Below are positions 7,387 to 14,909 of a DNA stretch of 34,092 nt, piece after piece. The first letter of the stretch is position 1. The number at the start of each line of letters is the position of its first letter. Origin of the DNA: Rhodanobacteraceae bacterium (GTDB lineage: Bacteria > Pseudomonadota > Gammaproteobacteria > Xanthomonadales > Rhodanobacteraceae); assembly GCA_009996615.1 (NCBI GenBank), contig JAACZU010000019.1, positions 1 through 34,092 on the forward strand, written 5' to 3'. The position numbers and the translations under genes were made by a program. A model generated the notes under the pieces. That model was not told the origin of the DNA and ran no database searches. It saw nothing but the letters and a program-made list of their open reading frames with translations.

Positions 7387-8820
7387 ATGAATGGATCTGC
7401 AAGCAACACCCGCCTGCGGCTGAAGCCGTTGTCGGCCTGTCTCGCGCTCGCGCTCTGCGTCAGCACCTCCAGTACCGCGCTCACGGCAGCGCAGCCGGCC
7501 CATGCCGCGCCCGGCGCCGGCTTCGCCGCCCGCCACACGGTCCAGCGCACCGGCGCAGGCTTCCTGCGCATGCAGCAGGAGCGCCTGGAGCGCGGCTGGC
7601 TGCAGGCGCGCGCGGTCGCCAAGCGTCCCGCCACGACGCTGCCGGTGACCTCGTGCGCCGATGACGGCAGCGGCGGTACCTTGCGCGAAGTCGTGGCCGG
7701 CGCGGTCGACGGCGACACGGTCGACCTGTCCGCGCTGACCTGCAGCACCATCTCGCTGGCCCAGGGTGGCATCGCGATCAACGTCGACAACCTGAGCATG
7801 GTCGGCCCCGGCGCGGACAAGCTGACGATCGACGGCGGCGGCATGGACACCGTCCTGAACTTCTATGGCGGATCCGGCGGCGGCGGCACGCTGCAGATCA
7901 GCGGCTTGACCGTGGCCAACGGCTTCTACGAGGACTTCGGCGGCGGCGGCATCTGGACCGGCCAGGGCGGCAGCGTGGAGCTGACCAATTCGGTCGTCAC
8001 CAACTCCACCTCGACCGGCATGTACGCCAGCGGCGGCGGCATCTTCGCCGCCGGCAACGTCACGCTGGTCAACTCGACCGTGTCGAACAACACTGCCAGC
8101 AGCAGCAAGTACGACGGCATCGGCGGCGGCGTCTACGCCAAGGGCGACCTGACCGTCGTCAACAGCACGATCTCCGGCAACACGGCCAAGGCCGACGGAA
8201 GCTACGTCGGCTACTACGGCTACACCTACGACGGCTACGGTCTCGGTGGCGGCGCCGCCGCCGTCGGTACGACGCGCATCTCCAACTCGACGATCAGCGG
8301 CAACGCGGCCGCGATCGGCGGCGGCGTGTTCGCGATGTCGCTGGAGTCGCTGCAGAACAGCACGGTCACGCTCAACAAGGCGCTGCCGGAGAACAGCTCG
8401 GTCGGCTTCGGCGAGGGCGGCGGCATCGCCGTCAATGGCAATGCCGGCCCCGGCACGCTCGACAGCAACATCCTGTTCGGCAACAGCGGCGGCGGCGGCT
8501 ACTACGGTGCCGACCTCGGCGGCCTGACCACGGTGGTCGGCTCGAACAACCTGATCGGCAGCTCGACCAGCCCGGTGCCAGCCGACACCTTGTCGGCCGA
8601 TCCACTGCTGCTGCCGCTGGCGAACAACGGCGGCCCGACCATGACCCACGCACTCGGCGCGGCCAGCCCGGCGATCGACAGCGGCAGCAATCCCGGCAAC
8701 CTGACTACCGACCAGCGCGGTGGCGCGTTCGCCCGCGTGTCGGGCAGCGCGGCCGACATCGGCGCGTTCGAAGTGCAGCAGGTCGACGCGATCTTCGTCG
8801 ACGGCTTCGAGCAGCGCTGA
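7387..8820 (+). CDS. Secreted parallel beta-helix protein with choice-of-anchor-Q-like end and IF-x-DGFE tail
   Basis: Exported protein of 477 residues. The start at ATG 7387 (MNGSASNTRLRLK) is chosen because it gives a typical signal peptide (hydrophobic ACLALALCVSTSS, likely cleavage after AHA near residue 41) and GGGAA precedes it; the frame is open further upstream without coding character. The mature part has repeated right-handed beta-helix/adhesin-like rungs (NSTVSNNTA, NSTISGNTA, GGGI/GGGV turns). A conserved block (LANNGGPTMTHAL, SPAIDSG, TDQRG, ADIGAFE) matches the end typical of choice-of-anchor Q domains. The last residues are DAIFVDGFEQR, a short C-terminal motif found on many exported proteins of Rhodanobacteraceae. 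It lies between the two paralogous two-component systems. Confidence 0.88.
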   Translation: MNGSASNTRLRLKPLSACLALALCVSTSSTALTAAQPAHAAPGAGFAARHTVQRTGAGFLRMQQERLERGWLQARAVAKRPATTLPVTSCADDGSGGTLREVVAGAVDGDTVDLSALTCSTISLAQGGIAINVDNLSMVGPGADKLTIDGGGMDTVLNFYGGSGGGGTLQISGLTVANGFYEDFGGGGIWTGQGGSVELTNSVVTNSTSTGMYASGGGIFAAGNVTLVNSTVSNNTASSSKYDGIGGGVYAKGDLTVVNSTISGNTAKADGSYVGYYGYTYDGYGLGGGAAAVGTTRISNSTISGNAAAIGGGVFAMSLESLQNSTVTLNKALPENSSVGFGEGGGIAVNGNAGPGTLDSNILFGNSGGGGYYGADLGGLTTVVGSNNLIGSSTSPVPADTLSADPLLLPLANNGGPTMTHALGAASPAIDSGSNPGNLTTDQRGGAFARVSGSAADIGAFEVQQVDAIFVDGFEQR

Positions 8821-8837
8821 CCGCGCAAACGATCGGT

Positions 8838-8868
8838 GCCGGCGGCGGATCCGCCCGCCGCCGGCTTT
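8838..8868 (+). terminator. Terminator-like hairpin after the beta-helix gene
   Basis: Perfect 11-base stem GCCGGCGGCGG / CCGCCGCCGGC with a six-base loop, followed by only TTT. It probably ends the beta-helix transcript, leaving about 70 bases for a promoter of the next regulator. Confidence 0.7.
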
Positions 8869-8941
8869 CGCGACCGCCGCGCGTCCTGCGCGGCGGCTGC
8901 ATCCGGTAAGCTCTCGGCTGCTGGCTGGGGAGCTGCGCGCG

Positions 8942-9610
8942 ATGCGTATCCTTGTGGTCGAAGACGATGCCCTGGTGGCCGACGCGATTTGCCGCGGACT
9001 CGGCCGCAGTGGCTTTGCGGTCGATCACGTCGGCAGCGCCGAACACGCCGAGGCCGCGCTCGAACTCGAGCACTTCGACCTGGCGATCATCGACATCGGC
9101 CTGCCCGGCGCCGACGGCCTCGCCCTCGTGCGCCGCCTGCGCGCGGCCGGGCGCGCGCTGCCGGTGCTGATCCTGACCGCGCGCGACGGCCTCGCCGACC
9201 GCGTCGACGCGCTCGACCTCGGCGCCGACGACTACCTGGTCAAGCCGTTCGAGTTGCCCGAGCTGGCCGCGCGCAGCCGCGCGCTGATCCGCCGCATGCG
9301 CTCGGTGGCGAGCGCGCGCCTGGCCATCGGCGAGCTCGCGCTCGACCTGGCCGCGCGCAGCGCGCACGTCGGCGGCGATCCGCTCGAACTGACCCGGCGC
9401 GAGTGGTCGATCCTCGAATGCCTCGCGCTGCAGGCCGGCCGCGTCGTCGCCAAGGACCGCCTGCTGCAGGCGATCGCGGGCTGGGACGAGGAGATCAGCC
9501 ACAACGCGATCGAGGTGTACGTGTCGCGCCTGCGCGCCAAGCTCGGCGCCGCCGCCGCGATCCATACGGTGCGCGGCATCGGCTACCGCCTCGATGACGT
9601 CGCCCACTGA
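8942..9610 (+). CDS. OmpR-family response regulator (TctD/QseB-like), system 2
   Basis: Response regulator of 222 residues with receiver motifs EDD (7-9), phospho-acceptor Asp51 in IDIGLPGADG, Thr79 in LILTA and Lys101 in VKPF. An OmpR-type winged helix follows, ending GIGYRLDD. The ATG is the only sensible start. It is strongly similar along its whole length to the regulator at 4871-5536, so the two arose by duplication or by acquisition of a relative. The gene overlaps the kinase gene by 17 bases. Its promoter would lie in the gap after the beta-helix gene. Confidence 0.94.
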   Translation: MRILVVEDDALVADAICRGLGRSGFAVDHVGSAEHAEAALELEHFDLAIIDIGLPGADGLALVRRLRAAGRALPVLILTARDGLADRVDALDLGADDYLVKPFELPELAARSRALIRRMRSVASARLAIGELALDLAARSAHVGGDPLELTRREWSILECLALQAGRVVAKDRLLQAIAGWDEEISHNAIEVYVSRLRAKLGAAAAIHTVRGIGYRLDDVAH

Positions 9611-10973
9611 CCATGCCGGCAGCGTGCAGCGGCGCCTGCTCGGCCTGCTGCTGATCCCGCTCGCGCTGCTGCTCGCCGGCGGCATCCTGCTCGACTACAC
9701 GATCGTCATCAGGCCGATTCCGGCGGCCTACGACCAGGCCCTGGTCAACGCCGCGCTCGGCATCGCCGCGCACGTGGAGGTCGATGCGAACGGCCATGTC
9801 ACCGCCGACCTGTCGCAGCAGGCCGACACGCTGCTGCGCAGCGACCGCTACGACGCGGTCTACTACCTCGTGTCCGGCCCCGATGGCGGCTATCTCGCCG
9901 GCGACCGCGATCTGCCGGTCGCGCCGGGCGACCCGCGCAAGCCGACGTATCGCGACACCGAGTTCCGTGGCGATCCGATCCGGGTGGCGAGCGATCGCGT
10001 GCCGACTGCCGCCGGCGTGGTCACGGTCAGCGTGGCCGAGACGCTGCACAAGCGCGAACGCGCGCGCCGGCGCGTGCTGGTCAGCCTGGTCGGCACCGAC
10101 CTGCTGCAGCTCGGCGCCACGCTGCTGCTGGCCTGGATCGGCGTGCGCTACGGGCTGCGTCCGCTGCGCGCGCTGCGCGACCAGATCGCGGCGCGCTCGG
10201 CGCGCGACCTCGCCCCGCTCGACCTGGCCCCGGTGCCGGGCGAGGTGCGCCCGCTGGTGCGCGCGCTGAACCGCCTGCTCGCGACCGTGCGCGAGGCCGC
10301 CGAGGCGCAGCAGCGCTTCCTCGCCGACGCCGCGCACCAGCTGCGCACGCCGCTCGGCGGCATCCAGGCGCAGCTCGAGCTGCTCGCCCACGACCCCGGC
10401 GCGGCGCCGCTGCGCGACCGCGTGCGGGCCCTGCATGAAGGGTCGCGCCGCGCCGCGCACACCGCCAACCAGCTGCTCGCGCTGGCGCGCGCGGAGCCGT
10501 CGGCGGTGGTCGCCGGCGACATCCGCCCGGTCGACCTGAAGGCACTGGTCACCGATGCGGTGGCGACGCAGTTCGACCGTGCGCTCGCTGCGCACCAGGA
10601 CCTCGGCGCCGAGACCGAACCGGTCCACGTGGCCGCCAGCGACTGGCTGCTGCGCGAGCTGCTCGCCAACCTCCTCGACAATGCACTCGCATACACGCAG
10701 GCCGGCGGCCACGTCACCGTGCGCTGCGGCGCCGACGGCGCCGGCGCGTTCCTCGAGGTCGAGGACAACGGTCCGGGCATCCCGCCGGCGCTGCGCGGGC
10801 GCGTGCGCGAGCGCTTCTACCGCCTGCCCGGCTCGCGCGGCAACGGCTGCGGCCTGGGCCTGGCCATCGTCGACGGCATCGCCCGCCTGTATGGCGCCGA
10901 GCTCGGCATCGACGAAGGCGCCGACGGCCGCGGCACGCGCGTGCGCGTGCGCTTCGCCCACCGGCTTGCCTGA
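9594..10973 (+). CDS. Sensor histidine kinase (TctE/QseC-like), system 2
   Basis: Membrane histidine kinase of 459 residues. It has an N-terminal membrane segment (about 13-35), a 2CSK-like periplasmic sensor region, a second membrane segment (about 163-186), and HAMP-like/HisKA parts with ADAAHQLRTPL (His248 and the usual Thr252). The ATPase domain shows LLANLLDNALAY (N box), EDNGPGIPP (G1) and GCGLGLAIV (G2). His248 has the same number as in the kinase at 5523, which underlines the paralogy; unlike that protein, this one keeps the Thr linked to phosphatase activity. It overlaps its regulator by 17 bases. The signal it senses is not evident. Confidence 0.94.
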   Translation: MTSPTDHAGSVQRRLLGLLLIPLALLLAGGILLDYTIVIRPIPAAYDQALVNAALGIAAHVEVDANGHVTADLSQQADTLLRSDRYDAVYYLVSGPDGGYLAGDRDLPVAPGDPRKPTYRDTEFRGDPIRVASDRVPTAAGVVTVSVAETLHKRERARRRVLVSLVGTDLLQLGATLLLAWIGVRYGLRPLRALRDQIAARSARDLAPLDLAPVPGEVRPLVRALNRLLATVREAAEAQQRFLADAAHQLRTPLGGIQAQLELLAHDPGAAPLRDRVRALHEGSRRAAHTANQLLALARAEPSAVVAGDIRPVDLKALVTDAVATQFDRALAAHQDLGAETEPVHVAASDWLLRELLANLLDNALAYTQAGGHVTVRCGADGAGAFLEVEDNGPGIPPALRGRVRERFYRLPGSRGNGCGLGLAIVDGIARLYGAELGIDEGADGRGTRVRVRFAHRLA

Positions 10974-10992
10974 GCCGCTGCTGAAGCGGCTC
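10972..10992 (+). terminator. Hairpin overlapping the stop codon of the system 2 kinase
   Basis: GAGCCGCT / AGCGGCTC with a five-base loop begins within the TGA stop codon. Only a weak pyrimidine run (CCTTCC) follows, so it may be a weak terminator or an mRNA-stabilising hairpin. Confidence 0.5.
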
Positions 10993-11115
10993 CTTCCTGC
11001 AAACGGGCACACACGCGATTGTCAGCTTGCTGCAAGCTGCGCGGAGTACCGTCACGCGTGCGCTCCGGCGCCGAAGCGGCTTCCCCACCCTTCGGACCCC
11101 ACGCCCGACGCACCT

Positions 11116-11149
11116 CGGCCCGCACTCCCCATGCGGGCCGTTTTCTTTT
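11116..11149 (+). terminator. Strong Rho-independent terminator downstream of the kinase
   Basis: Nine-base perfect stem CGGCCCGCA / TGCGGGCCG, seven-base loop, then TTTTCTTTT. It lies about 140 bases after the kinase stop. Either it ends that operon or it ends a separate short RNA; the stretch between (10994-11115) has an inverted repeat CAGCTTG-CTG-CAAGCTG at 11022-11038 and no gene. Confidence 0.88.
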
Positions 11150-11176
11150 GCGCCCGACGCCGGATCAGGATCGGTG

Positions 11177-11197
11177 CGGCGGGCAAGTCCCGCCGCC
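11177..11197 (-). terminator. Hairpin after the oxidoreductase gene (minus strand)
   Basis: GCGGCGGG / CCCGCCGC arms with a short loop lie just past the stop of the minus-strand oxidoreductase gene. No T-run follows, so any terminating role is uncertain. Confidence 0.4.
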
Positions 11198-11205
11198 CGG
11201 CCCCG

Positions 11206-14200
11206 TCAGGCCGCCGCGCGCTGCGCCGCCGGGTTGCGCCAGATGGCCAGCAGCTCGGCCTGGCGCTGCAGCGCGGTTTCGAGGTGGCGTTCCTTGACGT
11301 GGCCGTAGCCGCGGATGCGTTCGGGCACCTGCGCGATCTCGACCGCGAGCGCGTGGTTGTCGCGGGTCAGGCCGGCCAGCAGCTCGTCGAGCGTGTTGGC
11401 GTAGTCGGCGATCAGCTGGCGCTCCATCTTGCGCTCGGCGGTGTAGCCGAACACGTCGAGCGCGCTGCCGCGCAGGCCGCGCAGCTTCGCGAGCAGCTTG
11501 AACGCCTTGAACACCCACGGACCGTACTCGGCCTTCTTCAGGTGGCCGTCGGCATCGCGCCTGGCGAACAGCGGCGGGGCGAGGTTGAAGTGCAGCTTGA
11601 AGTCGCCGTCGAAGGTGTCGCGAATGCGCTGCTCGAACTCGCCCGATGTGTACAGGCGCGCGACCTCGTACTCGTCCTTGTAGGCCATCAGCTTGAACGC
11701 GTAGCGCGCGACCGCCTCGGTCAGCGTGGTCAGGCCCGGCGTCTTCGCGCCTTCCGCGGCGCGCACCTTGTCGACCAGCGCCTGGTACTTCGCCGCGTAG
11801 GCCGCGTTCTGGTAATCGGTCAGGAACGCGACGCGGCGCGCGATGCGCTCGTCGAGCGAGGCGCTCAGCGTGGCGTCGTCGAGCGCACCGGCGTGCCCCC
11901 TTCCGCCTTCGGCACCTTCCCCCGCTTGCGGGGGAAGGGAAGAAGAAGTGTGCCCCGCAAGCGGGGGCAGGGAAGAAGGTCGGCGCACCGGCAGCGCGAG
12001 CGGGATCGCGCCGGACGGCGTGTGCGGGTTCGGCAGGCCGGCGGCCTTGCGCACCTGCACGAGGTCGTGCGCGGCCAGACGGCCCCAGTTGAACGCGGTC
12101 TTGTTCATCTCGATCGCCGCGCCGTTCAGCTCGATCGCGCGCATCAGCGCGTCCTGCGACAGCGGCACCCAGCCCTTCTGCCAGGCGTAGCCGAGCATGA
12201 ACAGGTTCGCTGCGATCGTGTCGCCGAGCAGCGCGGTGGCGAGCTCGGTCGCATCGACCAGCTCCGGCTGGCCGCCGCCGAGCGCCTGCGTCACCGCGTC
12301 GATGATGCCCTGCGCCGGGAACTGCAGGTCCGGCTTGCTCGTGAACGTGCCCGGCATCGCCTCGTACGTGTTCAGCACGACGCGCGCGCGGCCGGCGCGG
12401 ATCTTCGACAGCGCCCAGTAGTCGTTGACCACGACCATGTCGCAGCCGAGCACGAGGTCGGCCTCGCCGGCGGCGATGCGCACGGCGTGGATGTCGTCGG
12501 GCGTCTTCGCGATGCGCAGGTGGCAGGTGACCGCGCCGCCCTTCTGCGCCAGGCCGGTCTGGTCGAGCACGGTGCCGCCCTTGCCTTCCAGGTGCGCGGC
12601 CATGCCGATCAGCGCGCCGATCGTGACGACGCCGGTGCCGCCGATGCCGGTGACGAGGATGTTCCACGGCTGCGTGAGGTCACTCGCGAACGTCGGCAGC
12701 GGCAGCGTCGAGAAGTCGACCTCGGCCTTGCCCTGCTTCTTCTTGAGGCCGCCGCCGACGACCGAGACGAAGCTCGGGCAGAAGCCCTTCACGCAGGAGA
12801 AGTCCTTGTTGCAGTTGGACTGGTCGATCTCGCGCTTGCGGCCGTATTCGGTGTCCTTCGGCAGCACCGAGACGCAAAACGACTTCTCGCCGCAATCGCC
12901 GCAGCCTTCGCAGACCAGCGAGTTGATGAACAAACGCTTTTTCGGGTCTTCCAGCTTGCCGCGCTTGCGGCGGCGGCGCTTCTCGGTCGCGCAGGTCTGG
13001 TCGTAGATCAGCACGGAGACGCCGGCGACCTCGCGCAGGCGCTTCTGCACCGCGTCGAGTTCGTCGCGGTGGATGAACTCGACGCCGGGCGGGAACAGCT
13101 CGGGCTTGGACCACTTCGCGATGTCATCGCTCATCACGATGATCGTCGCGACGCCCTCGCTGCGCACCTGATGCGCGATGTCCGGCACGCTCAGCGTGCC
13201 GTCGACCGGCTGGCCGCCGGTCATCGCGACCGCGTCGTTGTAGAGGATCTTGTAGGTGATGTTGACCTTGGCCGCGACCGCCTGGCGGATCGCCAGCGAG
13301 CCGGAGTGGAAATAGGTGCCGTCGCCGAGGTTCTGGAACACGTGCCGGGTCTCGGTGAACGGCGCCTGGCCGCACCAGGTCACGCCCTCGCCGCCCATCT
13401 GCGTGAACGTGTCGGTGCGCCGGTCCATCCAGGTGACCATGTAGTGGCAGCCGATGCCGCCGAGCGCGCGGCTGCCTTCCGGCACCTGGGTCGAGGTGTT
13501 GTGCGGGCAGCCCGAGCAGTAGTGCGGCACGCGCGGGAAGTTTGCGCGCGGCAGCGTCAGTTCCTGCTCCTTCGCCTCGATCCACGCCACGCGCGCCTTG
13601 ATCGCGTCGCTGGTGAAGAAGCGGCCGAGGCGCCGGGCGATCACCAGCGCGATCATCGCCGGGGTCAGCTCGTTGGTCGACGGCAGGATCCAGTGGCCGG
13701 CCTCGTCGTACTTGCCGACGATGTGCGGGCGCACGTCCCAGTTGAACATGTATTCCTTCATCTGCGATTCGATGAAGGAGCGCTTTTCCTCGACGACGAT
13801 GATGTCCTCGAGGCCGCGCGCGAACTCGCGGATGCCGAGCGGCTCCAGCGGCCAGGTCATGCCGACCTTGTACACGCGGATGCCGATGTCGCGCGCCATC
13901 GCCGCGCTGATGCCGAGGTACTCGAGCGCCTGCAGCACGTCGAGGTAGCTCTTGCCGGTGGTGACGATGCCGAGGCGCGCCGTGGGCGAATCGAGCACGA
14001 CCTTGTCGATGCGGTTCGCGCGCGCGAACGCCTGCGAGGCCTGCACCGCGTACTGGTGCAGGCGCATCTCCTGGTTCAGCGGCGGATCCGGCCAGCGGAT
14101 GTTGAGGCCGCCGTCCGGACCGACGAAGTCCTCCGGCAGCACGATGTCGAGCTGGTGTGGATTGACGTTGACCGAGGCCGACGATTCCACCGTCTCGGCA

Positions 14201-14835
14201 ATCGTCTTGAAGCCGACCCAGCGGCCGGTGAAGCGCGACATGGCCCAGCCGAGCAGGCCCATGTCGAGGATGTCCTGCACGCCGGCCGGGTTCAGCACCG
14301 GCATCATCGCGCTGACGAATTCGAGCTCGGAGCCGTGCGGCAGCGTCGACGAGCGGCAGGCGTGGTCGTCGGCCGCGAGCGCGAGCACGCCGCCGAACTT
14401 GCCGGTGCCGGCCGCGTTGCCGTGCTTGAACACGTCGCCGCAGCGGTCCACGCCGGGGCCCTTGCCGTACCACATCGCGAACACGCCGTCGTACTTCGCG
14501 CCCGGGAACAGGTTGGCCTGCTGCGTGCCCCACACCATCGTCGCGCCGAGGTCCTCGTTCAGGCCCGGCGTGAACTCGATGTTCGACGCGGCGAGGTGCT
14601 TCTTCGCCTTCCACAGTTCCAGGTCGAAGCCGCCGAGCGGCGAGCCGCGGTAGCCGGAGATGAAGCCGGCCGTGTTGATGCCGGCGGCGCGGTCGCGCAT
14701 CTGCTGCATCAGCGGCAGGCGCACCAGCGCCTGCACGCCGGAGAGGTAGATGCGGCCTTCGGCGCGCGTGTACTTGTGTTCGAGCGTGTACTCGCGGTCG
14801 ATCGCGGGCGCGAGCGCGGTGGCGGGAACGGACAT
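11206..14835 (-). CDS. Indolepyruvate ferredoxin oxidoreductase family protein, fused subunits
   Basis: Large cytoplasmic enzyme of 1209 residues that oxidatively decarboxylates 2-oxoacids (aryl- or branched-chain pyruvates) to acyl-CoA, passing electrons to ferredoxin; the exact substrate cannot be read here. The N-terminal pyruvate-oxidoreductase part contains GFISGYRGSPLGG. A TPP-binding region includes YCSGCPHNTSTQ (about 438). A cysteine-rich ferredoxin-like segment at about 640-690 has CEGCGDCG and CNKDFSCVKGFC. The gamma-type domain begins with VTGIGGTGVV (about 725), and a C-terminal helical domain follows, as in proteobacterial fused forms. The start is ATG (MSVPATALAP). At about residues 950-980 a Pro/Gly/Ser stretch (SSLPPLAG, SLPPQAGEG) is encoded by a palindromic repeat element inserted in frame. 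Single gene, no clear operon partner. Confidence 0.93.
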   Translation of the reverse strand: MSVPATALAPAIDREYTLEHKYTRAEGRIYLSGVQALVRLPLMQQMRDRAAGINTAGFISGYRGSPLGGFDLELWKAKKHLAASNIEFTPGLNEDLGATMVWGTQQANLFPGAKYDGVFAMWYGKGPGVDRCGDVFKHGNAAGTGKFGGVLALAADDHACRSSTLPHGSELEFVSAMMPVLNPAGVQDILDMGLLGWAMSRFTGRWVGFKTIAETVESSASVNVNPHQLDIVLPEDFVGPDGGLNIRWPDPPLNQEMRLHQYAVQASQAFARANRIDKVVLDSPTARLGIVTTGKSYLDVLQALEYLGISAAMARDIGIRVYKVGMTWPLEPLGIREFARGLEDIIVVEEKRSFIESQMKEYMFNWDVRPHIVGKYDEAGHWILPSTNELTPAMIALVIARRLGRFFTSDAIKARVAWIEAKEQELTLPRANFPRVPHYCSGCPHNTSTQVPEGSRALGGIGCHYMVTWMDRRTDTFTQMGGEGVTWCGQAPFTETRHVFQNLGDGTYFHSGSLAIRQAVAAKVNITYKILYNDAVAMTGGQPVDGTLSVPDIAHQVRSEGVATIIVMSDDIAKWSKPELFPPGVEFIHRDELDAVQKRLREVAGVSVLIYDQTCATEKRRRRKRGKLEDPKKRLFINSLVCEGCGDCGEKSFCVSVLPKDTEYGRKREIDQSNCNKDFSCVKGFCPSFVSVVGGGLKKKQGKAEVDFSTLPLPTFASDLTQPWNILVTGIGGTGVVTIGALIGMAAHLEGKGGTVLDQTGLAQKGGAVTCHLRIAKTPDDIHAVRIAAGEADLVLGCDMVVVNDYWALSKIRAGRARVVLNTYEAMPGTFTSKPDLQFPAQGIIDAVTQALGGGQPELVDATELATALLGDTIAANLFMLGYAWQKGWVPLSQDALMRAIELNGAAIEMNKTAFNWGRLAAHDLVQVRKAAGLPNPHTPSGAIPLALPVRRPSSLPPLAGHTSSSLPPQAGEGAEGGRGHAGALDDATLSASLDERIARRVAFLTDYQNAAYAAKYQALVDKVRAAEGAKTPGLTTLTEAVARYAFKLMAYKDEYEVARLYTSGEFEQRIRDTFDGDFKLHFNLAPPLFARRDADGHLKKAEYGPWVFKAFKLLAKLRGLRGSALDVFGYTAERKMERQLIADYANTLDELLAGLTRDNHALAVEIAQVPERIRGYGHVKERHLETALQRQAELLAIWRNPAAQRAAA
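11892..11982. repeat. Palindromic repeat element inside the oxidoreductase gene
   Basis: Two hairpins, CCCCCGCTTGCGGGGG near 11920-11935 and TGCCCCGCAAGCGGGGGCA near 11951-11969, lie head to head within about 90 bases. They translate to the Pro/Gly-rich linker of the enzyme. The block is bounded by identical 9-mers GCGCACCGG at 11883-11891 and 11983-11991. This resembles the widespread small palindromic elements that yield SPLAGEG-type peptides in other proteobacteria. Confidence 0.8.
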
Positions 14836-14909
14836 GGGAAGGTCTCGGCGGGCCGGAAGAAAAAGCGCGGGATTGTAGCATCCGGCCCCGTGCCGACCCG
14901 CGGGGCAGG

